From Rikenellaceae bacterium (GTDB lineage Bacteria > Bacteroidota > Bacteroidia > Bacteroidales > Rikenellaceae): a stretch of 32,004 nucleotides of DNA. Positions 6,779 through 15,283 of the stretch are shown one piece after another. Every line of letters starts with the position of its first letter. The first letter of the stretch is position 1. The DNA lies in the NCBI GenBank assembly GCA_020859685.1, contig JAJBVT010000029.1:1-32004 (forward strand), read 5' to 3'. The translations under genes were made by a program, and so were the position numbers. The notes under the pieces were generated by a model. It was not told the DNA's origin and did no database searches. It was given only the letters and a program-made list of their open reading frames with translations.

Positions 6779-7489
6779 TTACTCCGCCACCGCAAGCGCG
6801 GCTATGCTGATGCTAACGTCTTCCACCGTCCGTAGCAGTTCCCCGCCCGCCGCGACGAGTGTGGAACCGGTGGTAAGTACATCGTCCACCAAAAGGATAT
6901 GCCTGCCGGCTAATAGTTCCGGGTGCCGGACACCGAACGCACCGTGGACATTGTCCCACCGCCGCCGGCCTTCTACTTTCGTCTGGCTTTTGCTGTGGCG
7001 TGTGCGTACCAGGTTCCCGGTGCATACGGGCGCCCCGAGAGCACGGGAAATTCCCTGTGCGATATATTCCGACTGATTGTACCCACGCCTGAAAAATTTA
7101 CGTGGGTGCAACGGTATAGGGACGATAAAATCCACATCACCGTAAAGCCCCGAACCCGCGAGGCAACTGCCGAACCATTCGCCCATATCCCGCGCATAGC
7201 GCCAGCCGCCCTGATATTTGAACCTGTGCACCAGCCCGCGGAACGGGCTTCCGGGCACATAGTGGAAAAAAGCCGAAGCATGCCGTACCGGCAGATGGGC
7301 GGAAAGCTGCTCCTTTACCGGGTTATCCGTCTCCTCCCAGTAGCCAGTGAGCGGTATCTCGAAGCGGCATAAGGCACACATAAAGCCCGCTCCTTCCGGC
7401 AACGGGCTGTCGCATACGGGGCATACGGGCGGGAAGAAGAGACGGTACACGTCTCCCGGCAGGTGTTTGATAGTCTCGGACAGGTTCAT
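6779..7489 (-). CDS. comF: ComF-family phosphoribosyltransferase-like protein
   Basis: The 236-residue protein has an N-terminal four-cysteine zinc motif (Cys23, Cys26, Cys38, Cys41; CPVC...CALC). A type I phosphoribosyltransferase domain follows, with VPIPLHPRKFFRRGYNQSE and the PRPP-binding loop VDDVLTTGST (201-210). This is the ComF/GntX layout and length. ComF is needed for DNA uptake in naturally competent bacteria, but its reaction is not established, and in Bacteroidales it is widespread whether or not competence is known. It is downstream of priA on the same strand with a 272-bp gap containing tandem repeats, so tight co-transcription is uncertain. Confidence 0.9.
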   Translation of the reverse strand: MNLSETIKHLPGDVYRLFFPPVCPVCDSPLPEGAGFMCALCRFEIPLTGYWEETDNPVKEQLSAHLPVRHASAFFHYVPGSPFRGLVHRFKYQGGWRYARDMGEWFGSCLAGSGLYGDVDFIVPIPLHPRKFFRRGYNQSEYIAQGISRALGAPVCTGNLVRTRHSKSQTKVEGRRRWDNVHGAFGVRHPELLAGRHILLVDDVLTTGSTLVAAGGELLRTVEDVSISIAALAVAE

Positions 7490-7761
7490 TTACATTGTCT
7501 TACCGCTGTGTCTGGGCAGTATCTTTTTCGGGTTAGTAGTTAGTCCTGCGGTACCCGGTAACGGCGCGTCAAGGTACCGGTTCCGGAATTATAAGTATGC
7601 TACCACGGACGAGTCGAACGCGGGGACGGGCGGCGGCCCATGTCGATATTATTGTGTGCCACTGCGCGGGGTCCCGGCCGGATACGCAATGTAGGGTTCC
7701 CGGTCCGATACGCACTGTGCGGGTTCCCGGCCAGATGCGGGCGAAAATACCCGCGAAGATA
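7490..7761. other. priA-comF intergenic region with tandem repeat
   Basis: No gene is evident. The part nearest priA contains three imperfect 26-27-bp tandem units (7660-7739, listed separately). There is also a 7-bp inverted repeat CGGTACC/GGTACCG beginning near 7550. No confident terminator for priA or promoter for comF is visible. Confidence 0.5.
7660..7739. repeat. Three-unit imperfect tandem repeat (26-27 bp)
   Basis: Units 7660-7686, 7687-7712 and 7713-7739 share the pattern CAcTG-GGGTtCCCGGcC-GATaCG with a few substitutions and one 1-bp length change. The units lie just after the priA stop codon on the minus strand. The spacing is not a multiple of three, and there is no coding frame across them. 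Confidence 0.75.
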
Positions 7762-10041
7762 TTATATCGGGTCCACGTCGCATGTTACCACCACCTGCCG
7801 GAATCCTTCTCCGGAGCGCAGTGCGGTTATCTCGGCGGCAAGCAGTTTTTTAGCCTTCGAAAAGGGGCTGTCCCGTTCCACCTTCAGCAGTATGTTCTCT
7901 ATAAACTCTCCGCGAATCCGGTCCACCGGAGGTGGCTGCGGTCCGCATACCCGCTTGCCGAATATCATCCTCAGCCGTTGGGCAAGCGTCGCCGCGGCCT
8001 GCCGGACCACCTGCGCATCGCGGTGCCTGAGCCGGATTCCGACTATCCGGCAGTAGGGCGGATAGAAAAATTCCCTGCGCTCGGCAAGCTGGCCGCGGGC
8101 CATCGCGGCGTAATCGCCCGCGGCGGCCTGTGCTATTACCGGATGGCGTGGCTGGGATGTCTGTATCACCACCAGCCCCTCCGTCTGGCGCCTGCCTGCC
8201 CGGCCCGCCACCTGCGTCAACAGCTGGAATGCCCTCTCCGAAGCCCTGAAATCGGGATAAGCAAGCAGGTTATCGGCGTTCAGCACCCCCACGACCGACA
8301 CCCCTTCGAAATCGAATCCTTTGGTTATCATCTGTGTTCCCACCAGTATATCGGTCACTCCCCGCTCGAAGTCGGATATAATGCGTTCGAAGCGGGTCGC
8401 GGAGGTCGCCGTGTCGCGGTCGAGCCGCTCGATGCGCGCCTGCGGGAAAAAGGGTTCGAGTTCGACCTCTATCTTCTCCGTCCCGAACCCGCGCGGCTCC
8501 ACGCTCGGAAGGTTGCATGCCGGGCATCGTGCCGGGAGGGCCGTGCTGTGTCCGCAGTAGTGGCACCGCAGGTTGCGGCCGGACTTATGGTAAGTCAGCG
8601 TTACGTTACAGTTGGGGCACGATGCGGTCCACCCGCACTCGCCGCACTCCACGTAGGGGGAGAATCCCCGACGGTTCTGGAAGAGCATCACCTGCCTGCC
8701 GTCGTGGAGGGCCTGCGCCATCGAGTCGAGCAGCAGTTTGTTGAAATGAGATTTTCGTTCGCCGCGCTTCGATGCCATAATGGTATCGGAGACGACGACC
8801 CGGGGCATTACCGCACCGCCGTACCTCTCCGTCAGGGTAACGTAACCGTATTTCCCGGTCTGCGCGTTGACGTACGTCTCCAGAGCCGGGGTCGCGCTGC
8901 CGAGAAGTGTTTTGGCCCCGGCCATCCCCGCGAGGACCACGGCCGTATCGCGGGCATTGTAACGCGGCGCGCTTTCGTGGTTCTTGTAACTCGGGTCGTG
9001 CTCTTCGTCCACGATAACCAGCCCCACATTGCCACCGGGCAGGAATACGGAAGAGCGCACACCCACTATCAACGTCCCTCCGGGGGAGGCGGCCGCCCGC
9101 ATATAAGCAGCGGTCTTGCGGGTGCGGGTGTAACTCGAATGGTACGGCACCACCCGGTCGCCGAAGAACTTCCTGATACGCGCGACCAACTGGGCCGTCA
9201 TGGCTATTTCGGGAAGCAGGTACAAAACATCCTTGCCCGCCGATAGCTGTTCGGCTATCAGCCGGATATAAATTTCGGTCTTGCCGCTTCCCGTAACACC
9301 GTGAAGCAGCACCACATCCCGCTCCCGGAAATGTTCGCGTATGCCGTGGAGAGCCGTTTCCTGGGCGGGCGACAATTGCGGCAACCCGGCAAACTCCGAA
9401 GCCACCGCGGCCGGACCCGCCTTGACCTCCCGCCGGGCCACATATCCCTTAGACTGTAACTGGTGCAGGACGCCGTAGGGAATATCCGCCAGCCGCCGCG
9501 GCACCGACCGGCCGAACGGGTCGTCCTCCCCGAGCAGTCGTACCAAAAGCAGAAGGCCCTCGTATTGCGAACGGGCACGTTTCGAGAGGTTCTCGAAGGC
9601 CTCGTTAAGCGCCTCTTCGTCACGCGCGGCAAGTCCCAGCGTCAGGTGAGTTTCGGTCGGAGTACGGTACTCTTTTCCGGTCACCTCCTCGCCGCTCCAT
9701 CCCGACGGTTTAAACGCCGACGGCAGGGCCGCCCGCATTACCTCGCCCACGCTGCACATATAGTAGTCCGCCACCCATTCCCACAGTTTCAGCCTCGTCT
9801 CATTCACAGGCGGCACGTCGCCCTGCACGGCGATTATTTCCCGCAGGTTACCGGATGGGGGCGGGTCCGTACCCACCGAGCGCACAACTCCGGTGTAAAC
9901 CTTCGACTTGCCGAGCGGCACCGTCACACAACAGCCCGGCATCACATCCGCGGCCAACCCGGACGGCACGAGGTAAGTGTACCCTCCCGATAACAACGGC
10001 AGGATAACCTCCGCATAGATTTTTTCGCTGATAACGGCCAT
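7762..10041 (-). CDS. priA: Primosomal protein N' (PriA, replication-restart helicase)
   Basis: PriA is the 3'-5' superfamily 2 helicase that recognises stalled forks and reloads the replisome. The 759-residue protein shows the full layout. An N-terminal DNA-binding domain (1-110) comes first. The helicase core follows, with Walker A GVTGSGKTE (248-256), DEEH box (345-348), GSATPALE (381-388), and the C-terminal motifs VGTQMITKGFDFEGV and QVAGRAGRR. Inserted in the core is the zinc-binding region with eight cysteines (466, 469, 475, 478, 493, 496, 506, 509). Length and domain order are standard. A near-match -7 box (TAATTTTA, minus strand 10056-10049) lies just upstream, so the leader would be very short. 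It is divergent from mqnA. Confidence 0.97.
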   Translation of the reverse strand: MAVISEKIYAEVILPLLSGGYTYLVPSGLAADVMPGCCVTVPLGKSKVYTGVVRSVGTDPPPSGNLREIIAVQGDVPPVNETRLKLWEWVADYYMCSVGEVMRAALPSAFKPSGWSGEEVTGKEYRTPTETHLTLGLAARDEEALNEAFENLSKRARSQYEGLLLLVRLLGEDDPFGRSVPRRLADIPYGVLHQLQSKGYVARREVKAGPAAVASEFAGLPQLSPAQETALHGIREHFRERDVVLLHGVTGSGKTEIYIRLIAEQLSAGKDVLYLLPEIAMTAQLVARIRKFFGDRVVPYHSSYTRTRKTAAYMRAAASPGGTLIVGVRSSVFLPGGNVGLVIVDEEHDPSYKNHESAPRYNARDTAVVLAGMAGAKTLLGSATPALETYVNAQTGKYGYVTLTERYGGAVMPRVVVSDTIMASKRGERKSHFNKLLLDSMAQALHDGRQVMLFQNRRGFSPYVECGECGWTASCPNCNVTLTYHKSGRNLRCHYCGHSTALPARCPACNLPSVEPRGFGTEKIEVELEPFFPQARIERLDRDTATSATRFERIISDFERGVTDILVGTQMITKGFDFEGVSVVGVLNADNLLAYPDFRASERAFQLLTQVAGRAGRRQTEGLVVIQTSQPRHPVIAQAAAGDYAAMARGQLAERREFFYPPYCRIVGIRLRHRDAQVVRQAAATLAQRLRMIFGKRVCGPQPPPVDRIRGEFIENILLKVERDSPFSKAKKLLAAEITALRSGEGFRQVVVTCDVDPI

Positions 10042-10139
10042 CGACCGGTAAAATTAGGAATTAATTTAACTATACGGTGCATAAGCATAAACCATCGCGC
10101 GTCCATCGAAGATCCGGGTCCCGGTAAAAATAAATTTAC

Positions 10140-10147
10140 TACCTTTG
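10140..10147 (+). promoter_or_regulatory. -7 box TACCTTTG upstream of mqnA
   Basis: Exact match to the Bacteroidetes TAnnTTTG motif, 63 bp before the mqnA start at 10211. A TTG in the mqnA frame at 10145 falls inside this box, which argues against that upstream start. No good -33 TTTG is seen. Confidence 0.45.
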
Positions 10148-10210
10148 GGGCTGTCGGGCGGTCTGGGTGAATCAGGCCGCGACAATCAACCAACAGGCGC
10201 AAATATATGG

Positions 10211-10978
10211 ATGATGTTCCCGGGGAGAGTCGCAGCGGTATCGTACCTGAACACAGTGCCGTTTATCTACGGTATGGAGCATGCGCACCTGTTGCGTACC
10301 GGGTTGATATTGTCTCCGCCCGCCCGTTGCGTAACGGCGTTTACGGACGGTGAGGCCGATATCGCCCTCGTCCCGGCGGCCGCTGTCCCGGGCATTCCGG
10401 ATGCCGAAATAATTACACCTTACTGTATCGGTGCCCACGGCCCTGTCCGGACCGTGACGCTGATGTCCGACTCGGATATGGGCCGGATATCCCGTATATG
10501 GCTGGACAGCCATTCGCGCACTTCTGCGCTTCTTATACGGATACTGTGCGAGGAATTGTGGTGTATCCGGCCCGAGTTCCTCCAACTGGACGACTACACT
10601 GCTGTCGACCGGTCACAGCCCGGCGACGCTTTCCTGCTAATCGGTGACAAGGTTTTCGACTACGAGGGCCGGTTTGCCCGTACGTGGGACCTGGCCGTGT
10701 GCTGGCGGGAACTTACCGGCCTTCCGTTCGTATTCGCGGTGTGGATTGCCCGTCGCGGGGTTCCGCAGGAAGCGGTACGAGCCCTTACCGGGTCGCTCGA
10801 ATACGGCGTGGCGCATATTCCCCAGGCTATCAGCTATTACGGCCACAGCGGAAAGAGTTACGCCCGGGACTACCTGACTGAAAACATAGATTTCAACCTC
10901 GACGCACCCAAACGCGAGGCCCTCTCTCTTTTCCTCGAAAAAGGACGGAGGTTCCAACCGCCGCCCAATCCCGGCTGA
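10211..10978 (+). CDS. mqnA: Chorismate dehydratase MqnA (futalosine menaquinone pathway)
   Basis: MqnA removes water from chorismate to give 3-enolpyruvyl-benzoate, the first step of the futalosine route to menaquinone. The family's N-terminal signature RVAAVSYLNTVPF is present, followed by DIALVPAAAV and the periplasmic-binding-protein-like fold expected for the family. From the ATG at 10211 (or 10214) the protein is 255 residues, a normal length. The frame is open further upstream, but that part lies in a promoter box and has no family similarity. Other pathway genes (mqnB, mqnC, mqnD) are not in this window. CorA follows after about 80 bp with its own promoter box. Confidence 0.88.
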   Translation: MMFPGRVAAVSYLNTVPFIYGMEHAHLLRTGLILSPPARCVTAFTDGEADIALVPAAAVPGIPDAEIITPYCIGAHGPVRTVTLMSDSDMGRISRIWLDSHSRTSALLIRILCEELWCIRPEFLQLDDYTAVDRSQPGDAFLLIGDKVFDYEGRFARTWDLAVCWRELTGLPFVFAVWIARRGVPQEAVRALTGSLEYGVAHIPQAISYYGHSGKSYARDYLTENIDFNLDAPKREALSLFLEKGRRFQPPPNPG

Positions 10979-11007
10979 AGAGGATAAGGCCGCGCCGTAT
11001 CGACGGC

Positions 11008-11015
11008 TAAATTTG
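11008..11015 (+). promoter_or_regulatory. -7 box TAAATTTG upstream of corA
   Basis: Exact TAnnTTTG match, 45 bp before the corA ATG at 11061. As at mqnA, a TTG in the corA frame (11013) lies within the box, which supports the internal ATG as the real start. Confidence 0.45.
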
Positions 11016-11060
11016 CCCATTCTCCCGAATCCGGATATTAACCCAAACCTCACGAGGAAG

Positions 11061-12011
11061 ATGATAACCATATACCTCAAACAATTCAACAAGATTATCC
11101 GCAACGTGGACGTCAGGATATTCGACGAACTCGGTTACGACGACGTGCTGTGGATAGACCTCATGGACCCCACGGTACAGGAACAGAAGGAGGTCGAGGC
11201 CTTTATCGAGACCACGCTGCAGACCCGCCAGCAGATTGAGGAGATCGAGAGTTCTTCGAAATACTCCGAGACCGAGAACGCCATCATCTCCAATTCCAAC
11301 TTCTTCATCCCGTCCGATGAAGGGTTCGCGGTCGAACCGGTATCTTTTATGGTAACGGAAGGGGTACTCGTTTCATTGCGCCACCACGAGTCGAGGACGT
11401 TTCAGGAGGTAGCCAAACGGCTCCAGATGAATTACAAGAACTTCCCCACCGGCTATCACCTGCTAATTTCCATCCTCGAGGTCCGAATAGATTTCGACGC
11501 CGACCTTATCGAAGCCGTGGCGAAGCAGATTAAGCTCCTTAGCCGCGATATAAGCGGCAGCGACCGCATGGAGCAGAATATCATAAAGCGCATCAACTCC
11601 TTGCAGGAGAACACCATGCTTATCCGCGAAAATATCTTCGACCGCCAACGGGTACTCTCCGGCATCCTGCGCAGCGACCGCTTCCCGAACGATATCTACC
11701 CCAAACTGTCGCTCATGATTAAGGACGTAAACTCCCTGATAAATCATGCCGACTTCAACTCCGAACGCCTCGACTATATCCAGGACGCCGCCCTCGGCCT
11801 TATCAATATCGAGCAGACAAAAGTGACCAAAATTTTCACCGTCGCCGCACTCTTTTTCATGCCCCCCACTATGGTAGCCAGTATCTACGGGATGAACTTC
11901 GAAATCATGCCCGAACTCTCCTGGACCTACGGCTACTACTACGCCCTGGGCCTTATGCTGCTCATTATGGCCGTCACCTTTATCTTCTTCCGCTGGCGAA
12001 AATGGCTGTAA
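11061..12011 (+). CDS. corA: CorA-family magnesium/divalent cation transporter
   Basis: CorA forms pentameric inner-membrane channels for Mg2+ (and Co2+/Ni2+). The start at 11061 (MITIYLKQFN) is preceded by GAGGAAG, and the resulting 316-residue length is standard. A long acidic and alpha-helical cytoplasmic domain is followed by two C-terminal membrane helices separated by the signature loop YGMNFEIMPEL, with the ion-selectivity GMN motif intact. The protein ends in a basic tail (RWRKWL). The gene converges on the receiver/PPDK-N gene. The AA of its TAA stop codon is also the first two bases of the 20-bp terminal repeat of the 12010-12269 element. Confidence 0.95.
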   Translation: MITIYLKQFNKIIRNVDVRIFDELGYDDVLWIDLMDPTVQEQKEVEAFIETTLQTRQQIEEIESSSKYSETENAIISNSNFFIPSDEGFAVEPVSFMVTEGVLVSLRHHESRTFQEVAKRLQMNYKNFPTGYHLLISILEVRIDFDADLIEAVAKQIKLLSRDISGSDRMEQNIIKRINSLQENTMLIRENIFDRQRVLSGILRSDRFPNDIYPKLSLMIKDVNSLINHADFNSERLDYIQDAALGLINIEQTKVTKIFTVAALFFMPPTMVASIYGMNFEIMPELSWTYGYYYALGLMLLIMAVTFIFFRWRKWL

Positions 12012-12269
12012 AGCCGTCGTGAAAGTGGGATAAACCCTTACTCTGACCGTACTTTCTTGTAAGAAAGTACCAAAGAACTTTTACGGAAACTTTGTTTCCG
12101 ATGATTTCTTTATGCATTTGAAAACAGGGGTGCCAGCCGACGACTGGCACCCCTGTTTTCAAATGCAATGGGAGTTCATGAGATACGCAGTATCTCGTAA
12201 TAGTTTTCTGGTTCTCTTTTACAAAAGAGAACAGTTAAAGCATGGTTACCCCACTTTCACGACGGCTTT
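12010..12269. repeat. 260-bp symmetric palindromic element with nested hairpins
   Basis: Terminal arms of 20 bp (12010-12029, AAAGCC...GTGGG, and 12250-12269) are perfect inverted copies. In the centre, 12114-12136 and 12144-12166 form a perfect 23-bp stem around a 7-nt loop. Each arm carries two more hairpins. On the left they are 12049-12070 (10-bp stem, 2-nt loop) and 12084-12100 (7-bp stem). On the right they are 12180-12196 (7-bp stem) and 12211-12232 (10-bp stem, 2-nt loop). The left arm and the reverse complement of the right arm align throughout, so the element is two diverged inverted copies of one ~115-bp unit. It spans the gap between convergent genes and overlaps both gene ends. 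No transposase is present. It may be a non-autonomous mobile palindrome, an inverted duplication, or a bidirectional 3'-end structure. Confidence 0.9.
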
Positions 12270-15260
12270 GCTATTGCGGCCGTCGACGAAGATGTAGAGG
12301 GGATTATCGAAGCGGACGCGGCGGAAGTATTCGCCTTCTTCTGTGGCGGGCATGGCGTCGAGTGTCGCGGAGTCGAACGAGCCGTCGCCCGAGAAGGGGT
12401 TTATGGTCATATAGCCTACGCCGAACGAGGTAAGGTTCTGGAAGAAGTGGGTACCCTGACTGGGTTCGACACGAAAATTCTCGAGCCCCATTTCGACGAT
12501 GACGCGGGCCTGTGATATATCGGGCCAGCGGACGGGGATGCCCAGCCACGGGTCGCTGGAGCCCCAGCGACCGGGACCTACCAGCACATAACCGGCATCC
12601 TGCTCCGCCATGCGGGAATTTAGCTTACGGAGTTCGGCCGCCATTTTCTCGGTATTCCTGGCCTCGAACGCCCCGGTGCGGATATAAACTATATCGCGCA
12701 CCTGTTCGATTGCGCCGAGCCCCAGTGCGTCCTCGGAATAGATAAGGGCACCGGAGGTGTCGACATTCTTCCAGTCGAGGGTGTTCTCGCCGTGGGTGTC
12801 CACGATGGGCCTTATTTGCAGGAAGTTGAAAACGGCGTCGCGGCCCGGGGGGACGTCCATGTTCACGGCAAATTCCATCTCCACCGGGGTACGCATCTCC
12901 CCGGCGCCCATCCGGAGCAGGTCGCGCAGTATCTCTGCCAGGGGAAAGGTGTCGTATTTCAGGATTCGGGAGAAGGTTATTATTTTGCGCCCCTCGGTGA
13001 AGCTGCTGTCCGAAATGGCCTGGTTCTGCATATCCCACGTCGATGCGGCATGTTTCAGGTTGCGGAAAGCGCGTACGGTGGGCGAGTTGATTTCGAACCT
13101 GCGCAGGTTCACGGCGTCGTCGATGGAGGTTTTGAACTCTTCAGGTTTCAGGCTGAGGGCGTACATTTCGCGCTGGGTATCGCGCAGGGCGAGTTCCGGT
13201 GTGGAGAGCTGGAGCACGTTTTTGGGGTATCGGGGCGAGAACCGGAGGGTCTGGCCTCCCTCCACCACCAGCTTCCCGAGCCCGAAGGCCACGTTCACCA
13301 CCCCGTCTTCGGGCTTCTCGTCGCCTATGGGGTAGAAGTTGAGCGACCGGGCCACACCCGAGAGGGTCGGGAAGAAATATCCGTCGTCCTCCGTTCCGCA
13401 CACCTGCTGGATAACCACGGCCATCTTCTCTTCGCTCAGAAGGTTCGACGTGGCGGTGATATAGGCGCGGCTGGCGGCGAAATAGACCGAGGCGTAGACG
13501 CTCTTTATCGCCTTACCCAGAAGGCGGAGCATCTGGTCCGGGTTATCGGTATTCGGTATCATATAGGTCGAGTAGATACCGGCGAAGGGCTGGTAATGCG
13601 AGTCTTCGAGTTTGGAGCTGGAGCGGATCGCAAGCGGGCTGCGGGTATATTTAATAAGGGTACGCAGGCTTCGGACAAGCTCCTCGGGAAGGCGTGAACT
13701 GACGAACTCGGAGAGTATCTCCTCGTCCGATATGTCGGAGTTGATAACGTATTTGAGCCCGTTCTCCTTTACGAACCGGTCGAAATAGTCGGTCGCGATA
13801 ACGACCGTGCGCGGAATCAGGACACGGACCCCCGGGTATTTGTCGTAGAAATTGTATTTCTGCAACATATTGTTGAAGAAGGCCAGCCCGCGGGCCTTGC
13901 CCCCGAGCGAACCGTCGCCGATGCGGGCGAACCCGATGGTTTCGTTGTAGGTCTCCGGGTCGAACCGGGCCACCACGCCCTGCCCGAGCAGGATACGGTA
14001 GTCGCGGATGGTGTTGCGGATATATTCCCTCATTTCGGCAGCCGACCGGAACGAGTCGAACGGGCGCTGTTTCATCGCCGCGGCAATCGAGAACAGGCCG
14101 CGCGAGTAGAGCCATTTCGACAGGTGGTTCTGGGAAGCGTGGAACATCAGCACCTCGTCCGGTATTTCGGCCAGCACCTTCTGCATCTGCCGAAGGTCGT
14201 GCGCCCGGGCGATAGGTTCGCCGGTTTCCAGATCGCTGAACACGAAATCGCCGAAACGGAACTCCCGGCTGATATACTCCGACAATTCCATAATCAGGGT
14301 CTTCGAGTATTTCACGATAAACCCTACCCCTAACCGGTCGGCCACCTCCCTGATACTCTCCTGCGAGGATTGAAGAAGGAAGGGCATCCACGGGTCGTCC
14401 TTTTTTATAAGTCTGCACAACTCTATCCCGGCATCGAGTTTCTCCGCCTCCGGCGCATCGTTCTTGTTGACCACGAACCCCACGTCGGATATCACTCCGA
14501 GCAGATTCTTTTTGTACTTGTCGTAGAGTTCCACCGCCTCCGAGTAGTTGGTGGCGAGCAATATCTTGGGCCGGGCCCGTTTCCGGAGCATCTGTTGCTG
14601 CTCGTTCAGGGCCTCCTTGAGGAACTCGTTGCTCTGTGTGAGTACCAGTTTATAGATGGCGGGCAGGTAGGTGGAGTAGTAACGGACCGAATCCTCCACC
14701 AGCAGGATGGACTGCACGCCGTGCCGCAGGATGTCGTCGTCGGCATTCATCCGGTCCTCGATGAGCTTGATTATGGCCAGTATCAGGTCCGCACTGCCGT
14801 ACCAGAAAAATATGTAGTCGATGGCCGAGCGGTCGTGCGAATTAATCTTTTCGGTGATATCGCGCGAAAAGCTGGTCAGCAGGATTACCGGCAGCCCGGG
14901 GCGCAGCTCCTTCACGATTTTGGCAAACGAGAAAACGTCCGTCTCCCTGACGTTATACATACTGATAACCAAATCGAAGTCTCCTCCGGACTCCAATTCG
15001 GCAAGGGCCTCTTCGGTGGTCGCAACCCTTGTGAACGATGGGGGATTACTCAGGTTGAGGTCCATATACTCGCTGTTTATCTGCGATTCTATATGTCCGT
15101 CCTCTTCGAGTATGTACGCATCGTAGCTGCTGCATATCAGCAGGATGCTACGGATACGTTTCTGCATCAGCGACCTGTAATCGGTCTCATCCTCCCTGCC
15201 GGGCATTATCGGGTCCGTCATAAGCCGAGTCTCCTCTTGCCGTTGGTTAATAACCGCCAA
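12246..15260 (-). CDS. Receiver-receiver-PPDK_N protein (PEP/pyruvate-binding domain protein)
   Basis: The 1004-residue cytoplasmic protein begins with two response-regulator-like domains. The first (about 36-170) lacks the phospho-acceptor Asp (DLVISMYN). The second (about 183-330) retains the acidic pair ED (189-190) and a candidate phospho-Asp259 in VISDVGF. From about 440 to 860 it has the ATP-grasp nucleotide-binding domain of pyruvate phosphate dikinase/PEP synthase: LGGKARG (452-458), RSSSKLEDS (546-554), FAGIYSTY (559-566). The phosphohistidine swivel domain and the PEP/pyruvate barrel are absent, so it is not a complete PEP synthase. Its reaction is unknown, perhaps a regulated phosphotransfer. 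The true start may be Met14 (15221) or Met19 (15206), closer to the conserved DYRSLMQKRIRSIL. The last seven codons lie in the 12010-12269 element. Confidence 0.8.
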   Translation of the reverse strand: MAVINQRQEETRLMTDPIMPGREDETDYRSLMQKRIRSILLICSSYDAYILEEDGHIESQINSEYMDLNLSNPPSFTRVATTEEALAELESGGDFDLVISMYNVRETDVFSFAKIVKELRPGLPVILLTSFSRDITEKINSHDRSAIDYIFFWYGSADLILAIIKLIEDRMNADDDILRHGVQSILLVEDSVRYYSTYLPAIYKLVLTQSNEFLKEALNEQQQMLRKRARPKILLATNYSEAVELYDKYKKNLLGVISDVGFVVNKNDAPEAEKLDAGIELCRLIKKDDPWMPFLLQSSQESIREVADRLGVGFIVKYSKTLIMELSEYISREFRFGDFVFSDLETGEPIARAHDLRQMQKVLAEIPDEVLMFHASQNHLSKWLYSRGLFSIAAAMKQRPFDSFRSAAEMREYIRNTIRDYRILLGQGVVARFDPETYNETIGFARIGDGSLGGKARGLAFFNNMLQKYNFYDKYPGVRVLIPRTVVIATDYFDRFVKENGLKYVINSDISDEEILSEFVSSRLPEELVRSLRTLIKYTRSPLAIRSSSKLEDSHYQPFAGIYSTYMIPNTDNPDQMLRLLGKAIKSVYASVYFAASRAYITATSNLLSEEKMAVVIQQVCGTEDDGYFFPTLSGVARSLNFYPIGDEKPEDGVVNVAFGLGKLVVEGGQTLRFSPRYPKNVLQLSTPELALRDTQREMYALSLKPEEFKTSIDDAVNLRRFEINSPTVRAFRNLKHAASTWDMQNQAISDSSFTEGRKIITFSRILKYDTFPLAEILRDLLRMGAGEMRTPVEMEFAVNMDVPPGRDAVFNFLQIRPIVDTHGENTLDWKNVDTSGALIYSEDALGLGAIEQVRDIVYIRTGAFEARNTEKMAAELRKLNSRMAEQDAGYVLVGPGRWGSSDPWLGIPVRWPDISQARVIVEMGLENFRVEPSQGTHFFQNLTSFGVGYMTINPFSGDGSFDSATLDAMPATEEGEYFRRVRFDNPLYIFVDGRNSKAVVKVG

Positions 15261-15275
15261 TGCGGTGGCGCTTTA

Positions 15276-15283
15276 CAAAAATA
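15276..15283 (-). promoter_or_regulatory. -7 box TATTTTTG for the receiver/PPDK-N gene
   Basis: Exact TAnnTTTG match on the minus strand, 15 bp before the longest start (15260) and 54 bp before Met14. The short distance favours one of the downstream starts. It lies 21 bp from the plus-strand box of the divergent GNAT-like gene. Confidence 0.4.

Noticed and set aside
7597-9246. 549-codon open frame antisense to priA
   Set aside because: Mirror of priA's codon bias; the priA motifs are complete on the other strand.
10145-10210. Upstream TTG start for mqnA
   Set aside because: It lies inside a promoter box, and the extra 22 residues have no family similarity; the family start follows at 10211.
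11980-12297. Two small overlapping open frames on opposite strands whose peptides look alike
   Set aside because: They are the two inverted arms of the palindromic element read in equivalent frames, so the similarity comes from DNA symmetry and not from real proteins.
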